Source of the DNA: Sulfurospirillum sp. UBA6810
GTDB lineage: Bacteria; Campylobacterota; Campylobacteria; Campylobacterales; Sulfurospirillaceae
Assembly: GCA_002469305.1 (NCBI GenBank)
Contig: DKEY01000057.1
Span: 192-10,007 of the forward strand
DNA length: 9,816 nt
Direction of reading: 5' to 3'
Below are positions 6,166 to 9,816 of the stretch, in pieces. Every line of letters starts with the position of its first letter. Position 1 is the first letter of the stretch. The position numbers were made by a program, and so were the translations under genes. The notes under the pieces were generated by a model, which saw only the letters and a list, made by a program, of their open reading frames with translations, did not search any database and was not told the origin of the DNA.

Positions 6166-7095
6166 TTAAATAAATAGACCATTTACACTTTCATTATGAT
6201 AAACACGACGGATGACTTCAGCAAAAACTGGAGCAACACTTAAAACTTTTATCTTTTCACACTCTTGAGTGAGTGGGATAGTATCTGAAACTACAAGTTC
6301 ATCTAAATCGCCATTTGTGATGCGATCATATGCTGGGCCACTTAAAACTGGATGTGTACAACAAGCCATAACACTTGTAGCACCTTTTTTCTTGAGCACT
6401 TCTGCTGCTTTTACAATAGTACCAGCAGTATCAATCATATCATCTACCAAGATAACATCTTTGCCCTCAACATCACCGATGATGTTCATAACTTCACTCT
6501 CATTTGCTTTTTCACGTCTTTTATCAACGATAACCATGTCCACACCAAGTTTTTTAGCAAAGTTTCTCGCTCGAGCAACGCCACCGATATCTGGACTTGC
6601 GATGATTGGGTTTTTGAGGTTTTTGTTTTTGATGTAATCATGGAAAATGATAGTACCATAGAGGTTATCAACAGGTATGTCAAAAAATCCTTGGATTTGT
6701 CCTGCGTGTAAGTCGATAGTAACAACTCTGTCCACACCAGCTGTTTGAATCATGTTTGCAACGAGTTTTGCTGTGATTGGAACTCTTGGAGCTGCTTTTC
6801 TGTCTTGTCTTGCATACCCAAAATAAGGCATGATAGCAGTGATAGAACTTGCTGAACTTCTACGAAGTGCATCTGTTAAAATCAACAATTCCATTAGGTT
6901 TACGTTTGCCGGAGCACAGGTTGATTGGATGATAAAGACATCCTTTCCTCTTACACTTTCACTTATCTGAACACTTATCTCACCATCACTAAAACGCTTT
7001 ATATCAGCTGGAGATAGTGGTAGTGATAGATACTTTGCCACTTTTTTTGAAAAATCAGGGTTGGCAGTTCCCGTAAAGACTTTATAGCCTCTCAT
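6166..7095 (-). CDS. prs: Ribose-phosphate pyrophosphokinase (PRPP synthetase)
   Basis: A complete class I PRPP synthetase, 309 residues. It transfers pyrophosphate from ATP to ribose 5-phosphate to make PRPP for purine, pyrimidine, NAD, histidine and tryptophan synthesis in the cytoplasm. Landmarks are the ATP-binding stretch FGYARQDRK (92-100), the metal-binding DLHAGQIQGFF (128-138, with H130), the KRREKANE loop (192-199) and the PRPP loop VILVDDMIDTAGT (214-226). The start is ATG at 7095 with AAGGAAG upstream. It is the first gene of the minus-strand run with lepA, comF and possibly DUF2780, and is read divergently from the DUF4405 gene. Confidence 0.97.
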   Translation of the reverse strand: MRGYKVFTGTANPDFSKKVAKYLSLPLSPADIKRFSDGEISVQISESVRGKDVFIIQSTCAPANVNLMELLILTDALRRSSASSITAIMPYFGYARQDRKAAPRVPITAKLVANMIQTAGVDRVVTIDLHAGQIQGFFDIPVDNLYGTIIFHDYIKNKNLKNPIIASPDIGGVARARNFAKKLGVDMVIVDKRREKANESEVMNIIGDVEGKDVILVDDMIDTAGTIVKAAEVLKKKGATSVMACCTHPVLSGPAYDRITNGDLDELVVSDTIPLTQECEKIKVLSVAPVFAEVIRRVYHNESVNGLFI

Positions 7096-7125
7096 CGCTC
7101 TTCCTTTGACGTTAAAAAGTGGCTC

Positions 7126-7131
7126 ATTCTA
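7126..7131 (-). promoter_or_regulatory. Candidate -10 box of the prs-lepA-comF run
   Basis: TAGAAT on the minus strand, 30 nt before the prs ATG, with AT-rich sequence upstream and no clear -35. It is the best match in the divergent region but is only one base-level guess. Confidence 0.35.
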
Positions 7132-7167
7132 CTAAAAAGCTACTTAAAAACATATTTTACAAATTTA

Positions 7168-7182
7168 TTAACAGAGTGTTAA
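7168..7182. promoter_or_regulatory. Dyad TTAACA-GAG-TGTTAA over the DUF4405 promoter
   Basis: A perfect 6-bp inverted repeat with a 3-nt spacer in the divergent prs / DUF4405 region. It covers the expected -35 position of the GATAAT box at 7194-7199, so it may be a repressor operator. The binding protein is unknown. Its geometry differs from the Crp-type dyad at 9681. Confidence 0.35.
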
Positions 7183-7193
7183 GATAAAAGGAG

Positions 7194-7199
7194 GATAAT
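7194..7199 (+). promoter_or_regulatory. Candidate -10 box of the DUF4405-CHAD pair
   Basis: GATAAT, 28 nt before the ATG at 7228. Transcription near 7206 would give a 22-nt leader that holds AGGAG at 7217-7221. Confidence 0.4.
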
Positions 7200-7227
7200 T
7201 TTAATCACACAATTTTAGGAGAGTATT

Positions 7228-8076
7228 ATGGTTAGTTTGAGACGTTTTACATCTTTATGTATCACATTTTCTTTTTTGGTTATGACTTATACAGGCATCA
7301 TGCTTTTTATAGTCCCACAAGGTAAAATCGCTTACTGGACAAACTGGCATATGTTTGGGCTTTCAAAAACACAGTATGGAAACTTACATGTAACATTTAT
7401 GGTCTTGTTTTTAGTTGGTATGGTACTGCATCTATATCTAAACTGGAATCCTCTTATGGTTTATCTCAAAAATAAAAGCAGAGAGTTTTCACTTTTTACA
7501 AAAGAGTTTTTACTCGCTTTTGGTTTTACACTTGTTTTCTTGCTTGGAACTTTGTATGAAGTTGCTCCATTTAAAACATTTTTAGATTTTGAAGCAGATA
7601 TAAAAGCAAGTTGGGAAGAAGATGGTGGTGTACCTCCATATGGACATGCTGAGCTCTCAAGTTTAAAATCTCTTTGTAAAAAAAGTGATATCGACCTCAC
7701 AAAAGCCATAGCTTCGCTAAAAGCAAAAGGTTTTGTAGATATAAATCCTGACAGCAGACTCATAGATATAGCAAATGCAAACAACGTAGCACCAAATATC
7801 ATCTTCAACACTATCGATATAGAAGAGAATGAAGTTGGCTATGAAGAAGATGTTGTAAAAGAGCCTGCAATATCTGCTCCACCACAACCCAAAGAGGGAA
7901 GTGGACTTGGGCAAATGAGCTTGGAAAAAGTAAGCACAACATATGGCATAAACCTTGAAAAAGCATTAGAAATTTTAAAAGAAAAAAACATACAAGCCAA
8001 CAAAGACTCCAAGATGAAAGCCTTAGCAGATGAACTTGGAATGAGACCTATGGATCTTTATAAAATATTGCTATAA
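7228..8076 (+). CDS. DUF4405 membrane protein with a duplicated C-terminal helical domain
   Basis: A 282-residue inner-membrane protein with three predicted membrane segments (about 8-29, 52-72, 92-110) resembling DUF4405. That family is thought to be related to cytochrome b-type proteins. H41, H54 and H68 are placed near or in membrane segments and could bind heme b; this is inference. The soluble C-terminal part contains two copies of a ~60-residue unit, about 137-196 and 225-282. Both follow the pattern: short Gly-containing lead, SL..L or SLEKV, I(D/N)L.KA...LK.K, a (K/D)S stretch, then IA or LADELG, P.(I/L)(Y/F). A Pro-rich acidic linker (197-224) joins them. The start is ATG with AGGAG 6 nt upstream. 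The stop is 7 nt before the CHAD gene. A TTACATGTAA copy encodes L53-H54-V55, including one candidate heme ligand. Confidence 0.8.
   Translation: MVSLRRFTSLCITFSFLVMTYTGIMLFIVPQGKIAYWTNWHMFGLSKTQYGNLHVTFMVLFLVGMVLHLYLNWNPLMVYLKNKSREFSLFTKEFLLAFGFTLVFLLGTLYEVAPFKTFLDFEADIKASWEEDGGVPPYGHAELSSLKSLCKKSDIDLTKAIASLKAKGFVDINPDSRLIDIANANNVAPNIIFNTIDIEENEVGYEEDVVKEPAISAPPQPKEGSGLGQMSLEKVSTTYGINLEKALEILKEKNIQANKDSKMKALADELGMRPMDLYKILL
7384..7393. repeat. TTACATGTAA palindrome, copy 7
   Basis: In the DUF4405 gene, read L-H-V with a following Thr (53-56), at the start of the second membrane segment. It includes candidate heme ligand H54, so here the site may be fixed by protein function rather than by the repeat. 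Confidence 0.9.
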
Positions 8077-8077
8077 T
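8069..8077 (+). promoter_or_regulatory. Extended -10 box TGCTATAAT at the end of the DUF4405 gene
   Basis: A perfect TGn-TATAAT made by the last codons (Leu-Leu-stop) of the DUF4405 gene. It ends 6 nt before the CHAD ATG, so a start point at the usual distance would fall on or next to that ATG and give leaderless mRNA. The gene lacks a ribosome-binding site, which fits. It could also be a coincidence of codon use. Confidence 0.35.
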
Positions 8078-8083
8078 TTTTGA

Positions 8084-8836
8084 ATGAAAAAAAATATATT
8101 GACAGAGTATTTGATACTGCAACTCTTAATTGCTGTTCAAAAAATCAATTATATTGATGCGTGTAGTGACAAAGAACTTCTTCACAAGTTTAGAGTCTCT
8201 ATACGCAAAGTACGTTCTTTGCTTAAACTCTTTTTACCAAAAGAAAAAGAGCTTATCCTCAAACTCAAAAATATCATGAATCCAACAAATATCCTCAGAG
8301 AATTAGATGTGTTTATAGAGGATATTGATAAAAAAGCATACAACACTCTTTATAGTGAACTTGTACTTTACAGGCAAAAAAAGTTCCGAAAAATCCTTCA
8401 TAAAAAGTTTATATCAAATGTCTTAGAAACCTTACTTGATGTGTGTGATGCACTCTATGAGATAGATAACCTTCCTAGCTTTGAAACTTTGATACAAACA
8501 ACACAAAAACACTATGATAAAACTCTTGCAAAAAAACAAAAACTCTCTCACATGTCTCCAACAAATGAAAAACTCCATAAACTAAGGATAAAGTTTAAAG
8601 TTGCACACTATGCACTTTCATTTTTGGATGAGACAGATATCTGTGAGAAAAAAGAGGAACTTGGAGTGTGTAAAGAGTTTCAAAAATACTTTGGAGAAAT
8701 TCAAGATTTGGATAATCAAATCAAATGGTTAAAAGAGTACTACAAAACGTATCCAAGTGCCCAGTGCCACATAGTGATGATGGAAAAAGAACAGGAACTT
8801 GATAGGCTAAAAGCTTTACATGTAAAGAGTGATTGA
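8084..8836 (+). CDS. CHAD domain protein, probable polyphosphate-binding
   Basis: A 250-residue, largely helical CHAD protein. CHAD domains are conserved His- and Lys/Arg-rich helical bundles known to bind polyphosphate. The two family repeats are visible: LLHKFRVSIRKVRSLLKLF (32-50) with LRELDVF (71-77), and KLHKLRIKFKVAHYALSFL (163-181) with FGEIQDLDN (203-211). H34, R37, R41, R44 and H165, R168, K172 would line the basic channel. There is no triphosphate tunnel (CYTH) domain and no signal peptide, so it is probably cytoplasmic. The start at 8084 is 7 nt after the DUF4405 stop and has no Shine-Dalgarno sequence, implying coupling or a leaderless transcript. The 3' end overlaps crp/fnr tail to tail by 21 bp, and the last residues LHVKSD include TTACATGTAA. 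Confidence 0.85.
   Translation: MKKNILTEYLILQLLIAVQKINYIDACSDKELLHKFRVSIRKVRSLLKLFLPKEKELILKLKNIMNPTNILRELDVFIEDIDKKAYNTLYSELVLYRQKKFRKILHKKFISNVLETLLDVCDALYEIDNLPSFETLIQTTQKHYDKTLAKKQKLSHMSPTNEKLHKLRIKFKVAHYALSFLDETDICEKKEELGVCKEFQKYFGEIQDLDNQIKWLKEYYKTYPSAQCHIVMMEKEQELDRLKALHVKSD
8816..8825. repeat. TTACATGTAA palindrome, copy 8
   Basis: Lies in the 21-bp tail-to-tail overlap of the CHAD and crp/fnr genes. One strand reads LHVK near the end of CHAD; the other reads Y-M-stop, so crp ends on the palindrome's own TAA. The perfect palindrome extends to 14 bp (8814-8827). Confidence 0.9.
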
Positions 8837-9439
8837 GCCTCTTTGCAGTTTCAATTTGCCCTCTTTTTCTAACTCTTTGAGTATCCTACTCACAACTACT
8901 CTTGCTGTTCCTAGATTGTTTGCTATTTGCTCATGTGTGATTTCTACATGTAAGCTTTTACATGATTTTAAAAAAGTTAAAATTCTATCTTTGAGAGGTT
9001 TAAACTTGATATCTTCAACAAGCGTTGCTAAGGAGGTGAGTTTAAGTGCAAAAAGAGAGAACATATACTCTTGATAAGGACTTGAATCTTTCATCAACTC
9101 TTTGACAGTATGCTTATCTAAGATGTATCCTGTAACCTTATCCAAAGTGACTGCACTTCCAAGGGCAGGAGTGGAAGAGATAGTGCTAGAAGTATTGACT
9201 ACACACTGTTCACCAGCGCGAAGAGTATAAAGTGTGATTTCGTCTCCATCTTCGTTTTGGATATATACTTTGACATGTCCACTCTCAAGATATAAAATCC
9301 CATCACACAAGTCACCCTGCCAAAAGAGTATTTGGTCTTTTTCAAAACTCACTCTTTTAGCAAGGGTAAAAAATTTATTTTTTTCTTTTTCACTTAAAAA
9401 GTAGAAAAAGCTATATAAATCTTCTAGCTTTTTTTGCAT
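8816..9439 (-). CDS. Crp/Fnr family transcription regulator
   Basis: 207 residues from the ATG at 9439 (a TTG at 9445 is possible but has no support). Residues about 10-120 form a cyclic-nucleotide-binding-type beta barrel with GDLCDGILYLESGHVKV. A dimerisation helix follows (about 118-145), then the winged helix-turn-helix: ITHEQIANNLGTARVVVSRILKELEKEG. There is no N-terminal cysteine cluster like Fnr, so the signal is unknown; C45 and C79 lie in the barrel. The recognition helix has R180 and R185 at the Crp positions but V181 where Crp and Fnr have the base-contacting Glu. The start has no Shine-Dalgarno sequence and overlaps the DUF2892 gene by 16 nt, suggesting translational coupling. The CHAD gene overlaps its 3' end. 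A one-mismatch palindrome TTACATGTAG (8953-8944) encodes LHVE. A dyad at 9681 fits an autoregulatory operator. Confidence 0.88.
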   Translation of the reverse strand: MQKKLEDLYSFFYFLSEKEKNKFFTLAKRVSFEKDQILFWQGDLCDGILYLESGHVKVYIQNEDGDEITLYTLRAGEQCVVNTSSTISSTPALGSAVTLDKVTGYILDKHTVKELMKDSSPYQEYMFSLFALKLTSLATLVEDIKFKPLKDRILTFLKSCKSLHVEITHEQIANNLGTARVVVSRILKELEKEGKLKLQRGSITLYM

Positions 9440-9624
9440 CCACAATCACACGCTGAACTGTACTTGAAAAGTGGGTAAATCGGACAAAATCCAACAATAC
9501 CTGTTAGTAAAGGAACAATTCCGATATACGCTAGTGGTTGATTTGCAAAAAATGCAAATGCTATTAAAGCGATACCTGCTACTATCCTTAAAATTTTATC
9601 TATGCCGCCTACATTACATTTCAT
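9424..9624 (-). CDS. DUF2892 (YgaP-type) small membrane protein with a CxCxC tail
   Basis: 66 residues from ATG 9624, chosen because AAGGAG lies 6 nt upstream; an in-frame ATG at 9654 adds ten residues with no ribosome-binding site and would begin upstream of the predicted transcript start. It matches DUF2892, the two-helix membrane part found in YgaP-type proteins: N-V-G-G-I-D-K-I-L-R lead, helices about 10-27 and 30-46, and PLLTGIVGFCPIY. Family members are often near rhodanese and sulfur genes, but the function is not settled. The tail SACDCGCKKS adds C59, C61 and C63 to C3 and C47, a possible metal or thiol site. It is the first gene of a pair with crp/fnr, whose start lies inside its final codons. 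Confidence 0.85.
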   Translation of the reverse strand: MKCNVGGIDKILRIVAGIALIAFAFFANQPLAYIGIVPLLTGIVGFCPIYPLFKYSSACDCGCKKS

Positions 9625-9642
9625 AAAAGACTCCTTAATTAA

Positions 9643-9648
9643 ATTATA
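9643..9648 (-). promoter_or_regulatory. Predicted -10 box of the DUF2892-crp pair
   Basis: TATAAT on the minus strand, 18 nt before the ATG at 9624, leaving a short leader of about 12 nt with AAGGAG. The -35 region (TTTCTA) is weak, so activation by a bound regulator is plausible. Confidence 0.55.
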
Positions 9649-9680
9649 GTGCAATTGTAGTCTCTTAGAAACTATTTGTC

Positions 9681-9696
9681 TGTAACATTGGTTACA
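9681..9696. promoter_or_regulatory. Crp-type dyad TGTAAC-ATTG-GTTACA upstream of DUF2892-crp
   Basis: A perfect 6-bp inverted repeat with a 4-nt spacer. It has the 16-bp geometry of a Crp site (TGTGA-N6-TCACA) with G to A at the fourth base of each half. The core TAAC-N4-GTTA also matches the TTAAC-N4-GTTAA site recalled for Campylobacter NssR. The centre is about 52 bp upstream of the predicted start point of DUF2892-crp. It may also serve a gene to the right, outside the window. The stretch 9697-9816 shows no gene; it has a 9-bp direct repeat GTAAGATTG (9746 and 9808). Confidence 0.6.
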
Positions 9697-9816
9697 TTAG
9701 ACTTTTTGCATAACTATATGAAGATATGAGAAGAGATAAAAAGAGGTAAGATTGCGCAAAACAAATTTTACAGCCTAACCGTAGTTAAGTTGGAATAATT
9801 TTTTTGTGTAAGATTG

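Noticed and set aside
7187..7194. Near-perfect ribosome-binding sequence AAAGGAGG in the prs / DUF4405 gap
   Set aside because: No ATG, GTG or TTG follows at a usable distance, and the DUF4405 gene has its own AGGAG at 7217. It may be a chance purine run partly inside the -10 region.
8824..8844. Possible hairpin AAAGAG...CTCTTT at the CHAD/crp junction as a bidirectional terminator
   Set aside because: The stem is 6 bp with a 9-nt loop, lies inside crp coding sequence, and has no T-run on either strand.
9746..9816. 9-bp direct repeat GTAAGATTG at 9746 and 9808
   Set aside because: Two short copies 62 bp apart at the window edge; not enough to support iterons or an attachment site.
1..9816. 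A complete defence, secretion or metabolic island
   Set aside because: Apart from the transposase unit, the genes are housekeeping or common Campylobacterota accessory genes; no defence nuclease, toxin-antitoxin pair, CRISPR array or phage gene was seen.

Overview
The window looks like chromosomal DNA of a Campylobacterota (formerly Epsilonproteobacteria) member, most likely Sulfurimonas or a close relative. The signs are low G+C, lysine- and serine-rich proteins, TATAAT-type -10 boxes with weak -35 boxes, and the gene content: lepA, prs, comF, a DUF4405 membrane protein, a CHAD protein, a Crp/Fnr-DUF2892 pair, and a ferredoxin-thioredoxin-reductase catalytic domain fused to rhodanese. The genus is an inference from style and content, not from a search.

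Layout, left to right. Positions 1-58 hold the first 19 codons of an unidentified minus-strand gene. Positions 117-952 are a compact transposase unit: a REP-associated Y1 (HUH) transposase gene bounded by perfect 29-bp inverted repeats, one of which encodes the enzyme's own C-terminus. A secreted protein of unknown function follows (986-2143, minus). The plus-strand FTR-rhodanese gene (2390-3133) ends in a clear intrinsic terminator. Facing it is a minus-strand run prs - lepA - comF - DUF2780 (7095 down to 3180) with gaps of 51, 81 and 31 nt; the last gene also has its own -10 box. A divergent intergenic region (7096-7227) leads to a plus-strand pair, DUF4405 protein then CHAD protein. Converging on these is the minus-strand pair DUF2892 - crp/fnr (9624 down to 8816). 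The last 162 nt hold no gene but contain that pair's promoter and a perfect Crp-type dyad.

The most striking non-genic signal is the palindrome TTACATGTAA. It occurs eight times exactly (259, 295, 2291, 3725, 3803, 3995, 7384, 8816), against roughly 0.03-0.04 expected by chance. Seven copies lie inside coding sequence and impose the same short peptides (LHVK, LTCK or LYM-stop) on unrelated proteins. Three copies are in comF. One forms the overlapping ends of the convergent CHAD and crp genes. It behaves like a highly iterated palindrome and its role is unknown.

A second coherent signal is regulatory. The Crp/Fnr protein has Val where Crp has the base-reading Glu of its recognition helix. The dyad upstream of its own operon, TGTAA-N6-TTACA, differs from the Crp site TGTGA-N6-TCACA at exactly the base pair that Glu reads. 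The transposase gene also appears to carry a fold-back hairpin that would hide its ribosome-binding site only in read-through RNA, as described for IS10.

Functionally the window mixes housekeeping genes (PRPP synthesis, EF4, a ComF phosphoribosyltransferase) with redox, sulfur and polyphosphate-type accessory genes. I did not find a complete new multi-gene defence or metabolic system.
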